Assembly: GCF_918698085.1 (NCBI RefSeq)
Contig: NZ_CAKKLP010000005.1
Location: 248,001-312,000, forward strand
DNA from: Chryseobacterium sp. Bi04
GTDB taxonomy: Bacteria > Bacteroidota > Bacteroidia > Flavobacteriales > Weeksellaceae
DNA length: 64,000 nt
Direction of reading: 5' to 3'
Both the position numbers and the translations under genes were made by a program. Under the pieces are notes generated by a model that worked only from the letters and a program-made list of their open reading frames with translations, made no database searches and was not told where the DNA came from. Shown piece by piece: positions 25,637 to 34,095 of this stretch (position 1 is its first letter; every line of letters starts with the position of its first letter).

Positions 25637-25687
25637 TATTTTTTAACAATTTGTTAATATTAACTTTAATTCATATTAAATTAACAG

Positions 25688-27499
25688 CTACTTAATATCA
25701 ATAGTGTATGAAAACCCAATGTGGAACCATCTTTGGGGCATTTCTACTCCAAAGGCTTCAGTATAATTTGTATTGGTCACATTATTGATCAGAACATAGA
25801 CTGAAAAGTCCTTTTGGGCAAAACTTAATTTTTCATCCAGCAGATTATAGGTTCCCAGATTTTCTCTTTCATTATATCTGTACACAAGCTCATTCGTAAA
25901 GTTTTTAAGGAATTTTGTCTCCAGTCTGGCTACCACCTGATGTTTCAGATTATCAAGAATATACCTTGAAACAAACTCATTATTTTCTTTGTATTTGCTA
26001 TCCAGGAAAGTATATCCCACCGAATATCTCAACCAATCATTTACTTTATGATTTACTTCAGCTTCTATTCCTTTTATTTTAATTTCGCCAACATTTTGGG
26101 CATACCAGACCTTATCATTGAACGTATTTTTAACCCAGTCTATAGAATTATCGGAATTCCTCATAAATCCACTGATTTTCGCAAGAATCCTATTGTTTTG
26201 AAACTGATATCCAACTTCTGATGAAATGGCATTTTCGGGTTGTAAATTGACATTACCATGCTCGGTTGGGCTTACGTAATAAAGCTCAGTAAATGTTGGA
26301 ATACGGTGTACTTTAGCTATATTTCCGTAGATCTTATTGTTGGTATTGAAACTATAGCCTACATCAAGTCCCGGATAGAAAAAATTACCTTCTTTAGAAT
26401 AATTAGCCCATGAAATTCCCGGGCTGATATTCAGTTTTTTATCGAGTAATGAAAAATGATGTTCAAAGAAGACCTGGGACACAAAACGGTTAGGGTTCCC
26501 CAAATTACTGCTTACTAAAAACTCTTTCCTCAGTTCCACGCCAACTCCGGTTGTTCCCAGCCCCCATTGGTAACTTGAATTTACTTCTCCTCCTACGTTA
26601 TTTCCAATATGCATATTCCTGTAAAACGATGGATTTTGCCTGCTATAAAGGTACATATCCTGCCCTCTTCTCCAATATACATTAGAATTAAGCTTCAGCT
26701 TTCCAAAAGTTTGCTGATGGGCTACGCTTACAATGGATGCCTGGGTTTCCTCATACTGTTCTGTAGCGCTTTTAGAAGCATAAAATCCATTGGCTCCGAA
26801 CTTTTTCTCTGAAAAACCTGCCTGAAGTTTAAGATCTCCGTTTTTAATACCCATCCGGCCCTGGTAAAATACATTCCTGATTTCATAATCAGTATTATAC
26901 ATATATCCCTGTGAAGAAGCAGAATTTGCCTGAAGGGCACTTGAAAATTTTTCATTTCCCAGCTGGGCACTGAAACCGAGGCCATACGTTTCATAATCTC
27001 CCCCATCTGCACTGATTTTCACTCGCTTTCCTGGGATTACTTTAGTGATGATATTAATTACCCCCGCATAGGCATTCTGACCAAATCGTCTGGCAGCAGG
27101 ACCTTTGATAACTTCTATTTTTTCTACATCTGCTAAATCTACCGGAATATTCATATTGTTGTGCCCGGTTTGGGAATCATTCATTCTGATCCCGTTCAGC
27201 AATAGTAAGACCTGTTCAAAAGAACTTCCACGGAAGCCTATATCACTCTGCACCCCGTTGGCTCCCCTCCTTCTGATATCCATTCCTGAAACCTGCTGAA
27301 GAATTTCATCAATACTTCTGGCCGGAGAATGAGCAATATCTTCTTTGGTGATGACACTGATATTCTGATTGGCATTTTTATAAGGTGTAGAGATAAATTT
27401 CCCCTGAAATTCAATGCTTTCAATATCTGTTGTCTTTTCCTGTGCCTGTACCCAAAGCAGAGATCCCAGAAAAAAAGCACTTCCTATCTTTTTGATCAT
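25688..27499 (-). CDS. TonB-dependent outer-membrane receptor (BtuB-like)
   Basis: A 603-residue receptor from MIKKIGSAFF, with signal peptide ending at VQAQ. The plug domain (~35-150) shows SITVITKEDI-like and DILQQVSGMDIRRRGANG, GFRGSSFEQVLLLLNGIRMND and VEKIEVIKGPAARRFG; the barrel ends in an aromatic-rich strand (WFHIGFSYTIDIK). The short length without a carboxypeptidase-like N-terminal domain fits BtuB- or vitamin/metal-type receptors rather than SusC. No cobalamin riboswitch is seen upstream, so the substrate is unknown. The start at 27499 is chosen because a promoter lies at 27533-27564. Confidence 0.9.
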   Translation of the reverse strand: MIKKIGSAFFLGSLLWVQAQEKTTDIESIEFQGKFISTPYKNANQNISVITKEDIAHSPARSIDEILQQVSGMDIRRRGANGVQSDIGFRGSSFEQVLLLLNGIRMNDSQTGHNNMNIPVDLADVEKIEVIKGPAARRFGQNAYAGVINIITKVIPGKRVKISADGGDYETYGLGFSAQLGNEKFSSALQANSASSQGYMYNTDYEIRNVFYQGRMGIKNGDLKLQAGFSEKKFGANGFYASKSATEQYEETQASIVSVAHQQTFGKLKLNSNVYWRRGQDMYLYSRQNPSFYRNMHIGNNVGGEVNSSYQWGLGTTGVGVELRKEFLVSSNLGNPNRFVSQVFFEHHFSLLDKKLNISPGISWANYSKEGNFFYPGLDVGYSFNTNNKIYGNIAKVHRIPTFTELYYVSPTEHGNVNLQPENAISSEVGYQFQNNRILAKISGFMRNSDNSIDWVKNTFNDKVWYAQNVGEIKIKGIEAEVNHKVNDWLRYSVGYTFLDSKYKENNEFVSRYILDNLKHQVVARLETKFLKNFTNELVYRYNERENLGTYNLLDEKLSFAQKDFSVYVLINNVTNTNYTEAFGVEMPQRWFHIGFSYTIDIK

Positions 27500-27532
27500 A
27501 ACGTATCCGTAATTTTCTTTTATAACAGATTC

Positions 27533-27564
27533 CAAAAGTAAGGGAGTTCACTAAGACAGACAAA
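27533..27564 (-). promoter_or_regulatory. Promoter of the TonB receptor gene
   Basis: On the minus strand TTTG (27564-27561) and TACTTTTG (27540-27533) are separated by 20 bases, a full Bacteroidetes promoter. Transcription would start near 27526, which excludes the longer reading frame beginning at 27535. Confidence 0.7.
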
Positions 27565-27574
27565 TGATACTTGT

Positions 27575-27609
27575 CATAAAAAAAGATGCAGCATGGGGTG
27601 CTGCATCTT
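27575..27609 (-). terminator. Strong terminator ending a short minus-strand transcript
   Basis: An 11-bp perfect stem (AAGATGCAGCA / TGCTGCATCTT at 27583-27593 and 27599-27609) with a five-base loop is followed by seven U in the minus-strand RNA. No long gene lies upstream, only the 16-codon ORF at 27631-27681. Confidence 0.9.
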
Positions 27610-27630
27610 GTGTTGAGGGAGTAATTTTTT

Positions 27631-27681
27631 CTATCTTTTTCTCATTAAATGTGTAACCAGATCTCTGAATAATTTCCTCAT
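27631..27681 (-). CDS. Candidate 16-residue micro-protein or leader peptide
   Basis: ATG to TAG encodes MRKLFRDLVTHLMRKR, a strongly basic amphipathic peptide. It has its own promoter-like elements (27706-27736) upstream and a strong terminator 22 bases after its stop, so the transcript would be about 120 nt. The downstream TonB receptor has a separate promoter, so this is more likely an independent small gene or small RNA than an attenuator. I cannot place it in a family. The rest of 27500-28148 holds only this unit, the receptor promoter and AT-rich sequence. Confidence 0.4.
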   Translation of the reverse strand: MRKLFRDLVTHLMRKR

Positions 27682-27705
27682 CTCTATATTACATATTTAT
27701 GAATA

Positions 27706-27736
27706 CAATTTTAAATAATTTTTAAACATAAAACAA
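27706..27736 (-). promoter_or_regulatory. Promoter-like elements of the micro-ORF transcript
   Basis: Minus-strand TTG (27736-27734), 20 bases, then TAAAATTG (27713-27706), which has one mismatch to TAnnTTTG. Transcription would start near 27699, 18 bases before the micro-ORF. Confidence 0.4.
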
Positions 27737-28148
27737 TACTTGCGTAAAAAAACATAATCAAAATCATAAAATTCCTTAAAACACAATGAAAAATAAATAT
27801 TCTAAAAAAGTAAATACAGCAAAAAAGCCGCTATTTTATTTTTTATCAGTGCATTATTTAGCTTTCAAAACACTTTTTTTCACTTATTCTGCTATTTATT
27901 TTGAAAACAGAACAAGCATAGAATTTTCACTAAAAATTCGTAATTTTGTGGGTCTTAATTTTTCGGGAGAAGACATTCTTTTCAACTGTATTTTCTGACG
28001 GCATTTTATCAATAATGCAGTCTTGTATCAGAAGAATTGGGGAATGAATTTAAAAGTTCAATTGATGACATCCCGGAATATTACCAGGGCAAAGCACTAC
28101 TACTGGCAGATCAAATACTGTGCAGTTACTTTTATGAATAAACAAAAT

Positions 28149-30941
28149 ATGGCTAATACTACAGAAATAGATATAAAAAAACAGATTTTCGTTAAGAATG
28201 CACATCTTAACAATCTGAAACATATAGATGTTCTGATTCCTAAAAACAAACTGATCGTGATTACGGGAGTTTCGGGAAGCGGTAAATCATCTTTGGCTTT
28301 TGATACAATTTATGCAGAGGGACAGAGAAGATATGTAGAAAGTTTAAGTTCTTATGCACGACAGTTTTTAGGAAAACTGGAAAAACCTAAAATTGATGAT
28401 ATTAAAGGGCTTGCTCCTTCCATAGCCATCCAGCAGAAGGTAATTTCTTCCAATCCACGGTCTACAGTAGGAACATCCACTGAAATCTACGATTATATGA
28501 AGCTTCTGTTTGCCAGAATCGGGAAAACTTTTTCTCCGGTTTCCGGGGAGGAAGTGAAAAAGGATTCTGTTTCTGATGTGGTAGATTTTATTAAAGCATC
28601 AAAAAAAGACACTCCTTTTTTATTGACTGCACCCTTGGAATATGATGCAGATAATTTTAAAGAAACACTGAATATTTTAAAACTAGCCGGTTTCACAAGA
28701 CTTGAAATAAACGGAAATGTAGCGGGAATAGAAGATTTGGAGAGTTTCGGATTTATCCCTGAAAAAGGAATGATCATCAATCTTGTGATTGACCGTTTTT
28801 CTTATGAGGAAGACGAAAGTTTCTTACAGCGACTTGCCGATTCTATCCAGATGGCTTTTTATGAAGGCCGTGGATATTGTGCACTGAAAAATCCGGATAC
28901 GGGATCGGTAAAAGAATTCTCCAATAAGTTTGAACTGGATGGTATAGAGTTTTTGGAACCCAATGTTCATTTTTTCAGCTTCAATAATCCTTATGGGGCA
29001 TGTCCGGCTTGTGAAGGCTATGGAAAAGTAATCGGAATTGATGACGATCTTGTGGTACCCAATAAAACGTTATCCATCTATGAAGATGCCGTAGTATGCT
29101 GGAGAGGGGAATCCATGAGCGAATGGAAAAAAGATTTCATAAAAAAAGCAGGCGACTTCCCTATTCATAAGCCTTATCATCAATTAACAAAGGAACAGAA
29201 AAACTTCCTTTGGAAAGGTGACGGAAAGAGCAGCTTCCCTTCTATCAATAATTTCTTCAAGATGCTTGAGGAAAACCTGTATAAAATCCAATACCGTGTG
29301 ATGCTTTCCCGCTACAGAGGAAAAACCTTATGCCATACCTGCGAAGGGTTAAGGCTTCGTGAGGAAACCAGCTGGGTAAAAGTAGACGGACATAACATCC
29401 AATCGATGATTGAACTTCCTTTGGATGAGCTGGCACCTTTAATTAACGGATTACAGTTGTCTGAACATGATCAGGAAGTAGCAAAAAGACTGTTATATGA
29501 AATCACGACCCGTCTGGAATTTTTATTAAAGGTTGGTTTAGGATATTTAACTTTAAACAGAACCTCCAATACACTTTCCGGTGGTGAAAGTCAGAGAATT
29601 AATCTTGCCACAAGCTTGGGAAGTTCTTTAGTAGGGTCTATCTATATCCTGGATGAACCTTCTATCGGTCTTCATTCTAAAGATACGGAAAACCTGATCG
29701 AAGTATTGAAAAACCTTCGTGATTTAGGAAATACGGTTATTGTGGTAGAGCATGATGAAGATGTAATGAGAACCGCCGATTATATTATAGATATAGGTCC
29801 GGAAGCTGGTTATCTTGGTGGAGAGCTTGTATTTGCAGGCGATTACAAAGATCTGAAAAACGCTGACACACTGACCTCAAAATATCTTACCGGAAGATTG
29901 AAAATAGAAATTCCTGAAAAACGCAGAAAGGCCAAGGAATGGATTCATATCAAAGGGGCACGCCAGAATAACCTTAAAAATATTGATGTAGATGTTCCTT
30001 TGGAAAGCCTGGTTGTGATCTCGGGAGTTTCAGGAAGCGGAAAGTCTACTTTAATGAAAGAAATCCTTACCAATGATATCCAGATTCAGTTGGGAATGGG
30101 CGGTAAAAAAGGGGATTATGATTCTGTAGAATTCCCTAAAAAACTGATTAAAAATATTGAACTGATCGACCAGAACCCGATCGGAAAGTCTTCCCGTTCC
30201 AACCCTGTAACCTATCTGAAGGCGTACGATGATATCCGTGATCTTTTTGCCAAGCAGAAAATCTCCAAAATGATGGGCTATAAACCTAAACATTTCTCAT
30301 TCAACGTAGATGGCGGAAGATGTGATGAATGCAAGGGTGAAGGGGTAATCAATGTTTCTATGCAGTTTATGGCTGATATTGAACTGGAATGTGAGGTTTG
30401 TAAAGGGACACGTTTCAAAAATGAGATCCTTGAAGTAAGGTTTGATGAAAAGAATATTTCTGATATCCTTCATATGACAGTAGATGAAGCATTGGAATTC
30501 TTTAAAGATAATAACGAAGAAAAAATTGTCACCAAGCTGAGACCTTTACAGGAGGTTGGACTGGGCTACCTGCAGCTGGGGCAGAGTTCTTCTACCCTTT
30601 CCGGTGGTGAGGCACAGCGTGTAAAACTGGCATCATTCCTTGTTAAAGGCGTTACAACAGATAAAACCCTGTTTATTTTTGATGAGCCTTCTACAGGTCT
30701 TCATTTCCACGATATTCAGAAACTTTTGAAATCTCTGCAGGCACTGATTGATCTTGGACATTCTGTGATCGTTATTGAACACCAGCCGGATATTATAAAA
30801 TGTGCCGACCATATTATCGATATCGGTCCGGAAGCCGGAAAACATGGTGGTGAGGTGGTATTCGCCGGAACGCCGGAAGATTTAGCAAAAAATAAGAAGT
30901 CTTATACTGCAAAATATATCAAGGAAAAACTTGAAAACTAA
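28149..30941 (+). CDS. uvrA: Excinuclease ABC subunit UvrA
   Basis: Damage-recognition ATPase of nucleotide excision repair. 930 residues from MANTTEIDI; an ATG at 28134 would add five residues. Two ABC modules are present, each with Walker A GVSGSGKS and signatures [12 protein letters not shown] and [12 protein letters not shown]; each carries zinc-binding CxxC pairs ([14 protein letters not shown] and [14 protein letters not shown]). The frame opens further upstream (to 28023), but that part has no UvrA similarity. A terminator follows at 30948. Confidence 0.97.
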   Translation: MANTTEIDIKKQIFVKNAHLNNLKHIDVLIPKNKLIVITGVSGSGKSSLAFDTIYAEGQRRYVESLSSYARQFLGKLEKPKIDDIKGLAPSIAIQQKVISSNPRSTVGTSTEIYDYMKLLFARIGKTFSPVSGEEVKKDSVSDVVDFIKASKKDTPFLLTAPLEYDADNFKETLNILKLAGFTRLEINGNVAGIEDLESFGFIPEKGMIINLVIDRFSYEEDESFLQRLADSIQMAFYEGRGYCALKNPDTGSVKEFSNKFELDGIEFLEPNVHFFSFNNPYGACPACEGYGKVIGIDDDLVVPNKTLSIYEDAVVCWRGESMSEWKKDFIKKAGDFPIHKPYHQLTKEQKNFLWKGDGKSSFPSINNFFKMLEENLYKIQYRVMLSRYRGKTLCHTCEGLRLREETSWVKVDGHNIQSMIELPLDELAPLINGLQLSEHDQEVAKRLLYEITTRLEFLLKVGLGYLTLNRTSNTLSGGESQRINLATSLGSSLVGSIYILDEPSIGLHSKDTENLIEVLKNLRDLGNTVIVVEHDEDVMRTADYIIDIGPEAGYLGGELVFAGDYKDLKNADTLTSKYLTGRLKIEIPEKRRKAKEWIHIKGARQNNLKNIDVDVPLESLVVISGVSGSGKSTLMKEILTNDIQIQLGMGGKKGDYDSVEFPKKLIKNIELIDQNPIGKSSRSNPVTYLKAYDDIRDLFAKQKISKMMGYKPKHFSFNVDGGRCDECKGEGVINVSMQFMADIELECEVCKGTRFKNEILEVRFDEKNISDILHMTVDEALEFFKDNNEEKIVTKLRPLQEVGLGYLQLGQSSSTLSGGEAQRVKLASFLVKGVTTDKTLFIFDEPSTGLHFHDIQKLLKSLQALIDLGHSVIVIEHQPDIIKCADHIIDIGPEAGKHGGEVVFAGTPEDLAKNKKSYTAKYIKEKLEN

Positions 30942-30947
30942 CTATAA

Positions 30948-30980
30948 AACAGAGAGCCATTGAGCTCTCTGTTCTTTTTA
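30948..30980 (+). terminator. Terminator of uvrA
   Basis: A 10-bp perfect stem AACAGAGAGC / GCTCTCTGTT with loop CATTGA, then C and five T. It begins seven bases after the uvrA stop codon. Confidence 0.9.
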
Positions 30981-31021
30981 TCTCCCTTTTTCTGTGAGTC
31001 GAAAAATCTGCACAACCATAC

Positions 31022-31045
31022 TTATCCACAAAAAATTGTGGATAA
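31022..31045. promoter_or_regulatory. Inverted pair of perfect DnaA boxes
   Basis: TTATCCACA (31022-31030) and TGTGGATAA (31037-31045) are both exact DnaA-box sequences in head-to-head orientation, six bases apart. Weaker box-like words flank them (TCTGCACAA near 31008, TTGTGAATT near 31048). The surrounding 200 bases are very AT-rich. This could be an origin element, a DnaA-titration or regulatory site, or simply a palindrome. Confidence 0.5.
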
Positions 31046-31119
31046 CTTGTGAATTTTAACATTAAGTTCATATTTCGTATTAGAATTATTTGTACATTTA
31101 CTATGTAATAATAATCGAA

Positions 31120-31185
31120 GTGGAAACTTTATTTGCTTTTCTTACTACTATTGAAATTGCAATTAAATTTGAAATAAAAATTTAA
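31120..31185 (+). CDS. Candidate 21-residue micro-protein (GTG start)
   Basis: GTG to TAA encodes a hydrophobic peptide beginning METLFAFLTTIEIAIKF and ending EIKI. The stop codon overlaps the base of a strong terminator, as for a real transcript end. A purine-rich stretch (ATCGAA) precedes the start. No clear TAnnTTTG box is found. No family recognised; the transcript could instead be a small RNA. Confidence 0.3.
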   Translation: METLFAFLTTIEIAIKFEIKI

Positions 31186-31213
31186 GCACAGCATTGTCGG
31201 CTGTGCTTTTTAT
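31184..31213 (+). terminator. Terminator without an annotated gene upstream
   Basis: A 9-bp perfect stem AAGCACAGC / GCTGTGCTT (31184-31192 and 31200-31208) then T residues. uvrA already has its own terminator 200 bases earlier, so this one implies a separate short transcript. Confidence 0.85.
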
Positions 31214-31251
31214 TGTTGTCTAATTAAAAAAATGAGATGTATTTATCTACT

Positions 31252-31285
31252 GAATCCCGCTCCTAAAGAGCGGGTTCTTTTATTT
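31252..31285 (+). terminator. Second orphan terminator before tRNA-Arg
   Basis: The stem GAA.CCCGCTC / GAGCGGG.TTC with loop CTAAA is followed by TTTTATTTTTT. It comes 40 bases after the previous terminator. Together they isolate the tRNA gene from uvrA read-through. Otherwise 30942-31374 holds the DnaA boxes and the micro-ORF. Confidence 0.75.
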
Positions 31286-31374
31286 TTTGTTGGATAAACC
31301 AATACCAATCTCCATTCTGTCATCTTCAAATCATTAAAACAGATTTAAATAATATGTATCTTTACGACTCCAAA

Positions 31375-31446
31375 GGCCCCATAGTTCAATGGATAGAATA
31401 GAAGTTTCCTAAACTTTAGATCCAGGTTCGATTCCTGGTGGGGCTA
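31375..31446 (+). tRNA. tRNA-Arg (anticodon CCT)
   Basis: A 72-base cloverleaf: acceptor GGCCCCA / TGGGGCT (31375-31381 with 31439-31445, first pair G-U), D-stem GTTC / GAAT, anticodon stem GAAGT / ACTTT with loop TTCCTAA (anticodon CCT at 31408-31410), T-arm CCAGG-TTCGATT-CCTGG and discriminator A. CCA is not encoded. It decodes AGG. The accessory RHS island begins within 150 bases downstream. Confidence 0.93.
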
Positions 31447-31586
31447 CTTTTAAAATAATGTAGGCATTGATTTTAGATAATAGTATTGATTCACTTCAAG
31501 AAAATCATTAGAGTAACAGAGTTTGAAAACTATTTTAGCAACTACTGTAAAAATAAAGTAGTAAGTAAAGACTCTTTTAAATATTT

Positions 31587-32042
31587 CTAAAAATAATTTT
31601 GCAAAAAATAACCTGGTGAAGGAACTGGATCTATTTTAGATTTGACCTTAGAATTACTTTCAATCCACTTTCGTATTTTAATATCATTATTTAGAGAATC
31701 ATTTAAAGGAATACTTGGATAAAGTCTATTGTTATGAACATCATTATTCAAATATATAATTAAACATTTTTTATCTACTTCTTTCTGTGCAGTTGAAAAC
31801 GATAAATCTCCAATATCACATACTGATGTAAATTTCTTTCCGTTTACAATAAAAGTGTATATAAAATTGAAACCAGTCCCTCTTCCATAATCATCAATTT
31901 TTTTTATTGTACCAATTGCATAAAGGCCATCTTGCTTATAAGAACTTTTAAATTTTCTTATAAAATGATATTGGTAAAAAATCATTGCTATAGTTAAAAT
32001 AGCAAATATTATAGTGTAATATGTTTTAACAAAATTTATCAT
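31587..32042 (-). CDS. Hypothetical membrane protein (DUF3592-like), end of the RHS island
   Basis: A 151-residue protein with one N-terminal membrane segment (residues ~7-28) followed by a soluble domain with the pattern YAIGTIKKID... and FNFIYTFIVNGKKF, which resembles DUF3592 proteins. It is on the same strand as the toxin and immunity genes to its right and is AT-rich like them. It may be another immunity protein, but no toxin partner is adjacent, so this is only a suggestion. Confidence 0.5.
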   Translation of the reverse strand: MINFVKTYYTIIFAILTIAMIFYQYHFIRKFKSSYKQDGLYAIGTIKKIDDYGRGTGFNFIYTFIVNGKKFTSVCDIGDLSFSTAQKEVDKKCLIIYLNNDVHNNRLYPSIPLNDSLNNDIKIRKWIESNSKVKSKIDPVPSPGYFLQNYF

Positions 32043-32179
32043 TTAGCTTTCGAATTTTATTTGCACGGTAAAGTTTACCGTAAAACTTACCCTGGCTGAA
32101 CTGCGTTCGCAGTCTTCGTAAAAGCTTCTTTTTTACTCATTCCTTGTACTGGTAAATATAGCTGTTACTGCGCCAAGAC

Positions 32180-32205
32180 AAGACCATTGCAATTGCAATG
32201 GTCTT
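32180..32205. other. 26-bp perfect palindrome in the gap 32043-32247
   Basis: AAGACCATTGCAA joined to its exact complement. Two smaller palindromes lie nearby (ACGGTAAAGTTTACCGT near 32063 and ACTGCGTTCGCAGT near 32099). T-rich sequence follows on the plus strand only, so it is not a clear terminator for the minus-strand genes. The gap contains no gene. Confidence 0.5.
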
Positions 32206-32247
32206 TATTTATTAACTCAAAGTCACAGTCTGTGCACAGCGTGGAAA

Positions 32248-32700
32248 TTAAGCATAATATTTTGGTCTATTAGAGAATGTCAAAAGTAAATTCTGTCCTT
32301 TTTTTTGAATATATAAATATTTAAATTTTATCAAATCCGAATTTTTCAGTTCAATTTTATTGTTATTTACATAAATAATAAAAGAGCTTATTATTTTATC
32401 ATTACTGGAGAAAAATGCAGATTCACCAGTTACATTATTAGTTGATATTTCTTTAGAAAATTTATTTTTCCCATTGATATATATATCTATTTTATCACTC
32501 TTAAATAACTCTTCAAAAACCACATTAAATTTATCTTTAATTATTTTATCAATATTTTTTTCTTTTTCTGTTAATTCTAAGTTATCATAACTAGTATGAT
32601 ATTTCAATTCCTGTGCTCTAAAAGCATTGCAGGAATTGAAAATAAGGATTAATATAAAACTAATCAATATTAAATAATGGTGTAACAAATTGTTTTTCAT
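32248..32700 (-). CDS. Lipoprotein, probable immunity protein for metalloprotease RHS tip 1
   Basis: 150 residues with a signal and lipobox (IFNSC, Cys ~24). The C-terminal half (IDIYINGKNKFSKEI ... KFKYLYIQKKGQNLLLTFSN) aligns by eye with the lipoprotein at 33641 (IKININQKEIFNKKI ... RIIYLYYYQNKWIVRFSN), so the two are paralogues. Its start overlaps the toxin-tip gene by 41 bases, tight coupling typical of toxin-immunity pairs. An immunity role is inferred from position and paralogy; I do not recognise a named family. Confidence 0.6.
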   Translation of the reverse strand: MKNNLLHHYLILISFILILIFNSCNAFRAQELKYHTSYDNLELTEKEKNIDKIIKDKFNVVFEELFKSDKIDIYINGKNKFSKEISTNNVTGESAFFSSNDKIISSFIIYVNNNKIELKNSDLIKFKYLYIQKKGQNLLLTFSNRPKYYA

Positions 32701-33439
32701 TCGTTTCTATTTTTACTTTTGTTGGGATATTTTGTTTCATTGTTTCCAATTGTTCATTAGTAACATTATACTCGGTAGGCTGCTTATCCATCAAATTTTT
32801 TGGATCAGATTCATGGTTCATTCCAACAGAATGCCCCATTTCATGAACACCTACAGCAGGCTCATTACTCGCAAATATTGTATGTACCTGCATTATATTG
32901 GATTGGGAGTCTCCAACAATTGCTAAACCTGCAGTCATAGGACTTGATCCTCCTTCTACCTTATCAACTAATTTTATTCCATAATCACCTTCTTTTAACT
33001 TATTTACATATTGCACAGACTCAAATTTCGTAGTAATTGATACATCATTAGTTGTTCCTGTAAATGTCTTTTCTGCATTGGCTACAATTGTGTTAACAAG
33101 TGAGACTGCATCTTTTTGTAGTAATGAAGAATTATTTTCTACTTTTAGCCTTACCTTATTCTCAATTCTTTGAGATCCATTTAAAGAATAATAATGAGTT
33201 GATGCCCATTCCAAACCTTCCAATTCTCTACCGTCAACAACCCTATTTTCAGCAAAATTAAAATGGGATTGATAAGCATACTTTTCACTTAACGGGTCAA
33301 CATTAAAGAACCTACCCATCGCAGCATCATAATTCCTCCACTTGTAGGAACTCCATCCCGTTTCTCTCAGTTTTTCCTGTCCCTGACTAGAATAAGTATA
33401 ATTTGGCGTTATTGAATGGAGGTACTTAATTTCTTCCAA
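32660..33439 (-). CDS. Displaced RHS C-terminal tip with HExxH metalloprotease domain (tip 1)
   Basis: The first ~75 residues are the end of an RHS core (NYTYSSQGQEK, MGRFFNVDPLSEKY, NRVVDGRELEGLE), the rest an effector domain. The latter has the zincin motif HEMGHSVGMNH (about residues 197-207) with a likely Met-turn NLMDKQ after it, as in metzincin proteases. There is no signal peptide and no full RHS shell: upstream the core continues only as decayed sequence (33440-33540). It may be a silent tip cassette that becomes active by recombination with the full-length gene at 35455-38865. The start at 33439 is uncertain. Confidence 0.7.
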   Translation of the reverse strand: MEEIKYLHSITPNYTYSSQGQEKLRETGWSSYKWRNYDAAMGRFFNVDPLSEKYAYQSHFNFAENRVVDGRELEGLEWASTHYYSLNGSQRIENKVRLKVENNSSLLQKDAVSLVNTIVANAEKTFTGTTNDVSITTKFESVQYVNKLKEGDYGIKLVDKVEGGSSPMTAGLAIVGDSQSNIMQVHTIFASNEPAVGVHEMGHSVGMNHESDPKNLMDKQPTEYNVTNEQLETMKQNIPTKVKIETNEKQFVTPLFNID

Positions 33440-33540
33440 ACTCTAGCCCAAAAGAGATAAAAGTGAGTCATCCTTGTCTATTGTCAGATTTTCGCCAGCT
33501 CCAATACTGTAGGTCAGCCTGAGATTTACGATTAAATCTC
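33209..33540 (-). repeat. RHS-core homology copy 1 (partly decayed)
   Basis: DNA related to the RHS core end at 36073-36340. The left part is an intact frame; from ~33424 rightwards it has in-frame stops and frame changes. Readable relics include NLRLTYSIGAGENLTID, equivalent to NIRLAYYKDASGNVKID in the full gene. Confidence 0.7.
33440..33540 (-). pseudogene. Decayed RHS core upstream of tip 1
   Basis: Minus-strand translation gives NLRLTYSIGAGENLTID followed by frame changes and a remnant of YPFGLEFG, then a stop. It is the broken continuation of the RHS core in front of tip 1. This shows that the tip was cut from a once longer RHS gene or was copied together with a core fragment. Confidence 0.65.
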
Positions 33541-33640
33541 TATGGTAGTAAATATAAAATAGCACATTATAAGTATAAAAGACAGTTTGCTTTTTATCCT
33601 AAGATATGAACAAGATACTCACTACTACGAGAAACTTCTT

Positions 33641-34093
33641 CTAATCAATTCTTAAGTTGTTACTAAATCTAACAATCCATTTATTTTGATAGTAATAGAG
33701 ATAAATAATCCTATATTTTGTATCAATCGGTATTTCAAAGCACGTTTTATTACGCTCTGAATATCCTTTCATAATATATTTATTATCGGCAGACGACAGT
33801 TTATAGGTAAAAGCGGCAGAATAAGTATCAAATTTTGTAGTATCTGTAACGATCTTTTTATTAAATATCTCCTTTTGATTAATGTTAATTTTTATCTGAT
33901 CATTAAACTCGTCCAAGAAATAAATAGTTAAATAATTTTTTGCTCTTTCTTGTTTAGAAAGTTTGTATTTCCCTTTTTTAATGTATTGGACTTCAAAGGT
34001 ATTTCCACAATCACTCTGTAAATCTGTTCTTGTAAAGCTTTTACAGCCACCTAGGACACATAAGATTATCAGATAATATATAAATTTTTTCAT
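33641..34093 (-). CDS. Lipoprotein, probable immunity protein for metalloprotease RHS tip 2
   Basis: 150 residues with lipobox VLGGC (Cys ~17). It has the same length and pattern as the lipoprotein at 32248, and both end in a strand with (L/V)xFSN. It starts two bases after the stop of tip 2, so the two genes are coupled. Lipid anchoring would put it in the periplasm or at the outer membrane, which suggests where the toxin acts. Confidence 0.62.
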   Translation of the reverse strand: MKKFIYYLIILCVLGGCKSFTRTDLQSDCGNTFEVQYIKKGKYKLSKQERAKNYLTIYFLDEFNDQIKININQKEIFNKKIVTDTTKFDTYSAAFTYKLSSADNKYIMKGYSERNKTCFEIPIDTKYRIIYLYYYQNKWIVRFSNNLRID

Positions 34094-34095
34094 AA

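Noticed and set aside
27535..27609. Transcription attenuator or riboswitch for the TonB receptor
   Set aside because: A full promoter (27533-27564) lies between the terminator hairpin and the receptor gene, and no cobalamin-box sequence is seen.
27786..27998. 70-codon ORF before uvrA
   Set aside because: Its composition is low-complexity and AT-driven (many F, K, Y, N) without domain features; treated as chance.
31252..31285. 21-codon ORF running through the second orphan terminator (ATGAGATGTATT...)
   Set aside because: Most of its codons are the terminator hairpin and T-tract itself, so coding is unlikely.
32690..32926. Plus-strand ORF opposite the metalloprotease tip
   Set aside because: It is a shadow of the minus-strand gene; the HExxH motif and core similarity fix the coding strand.
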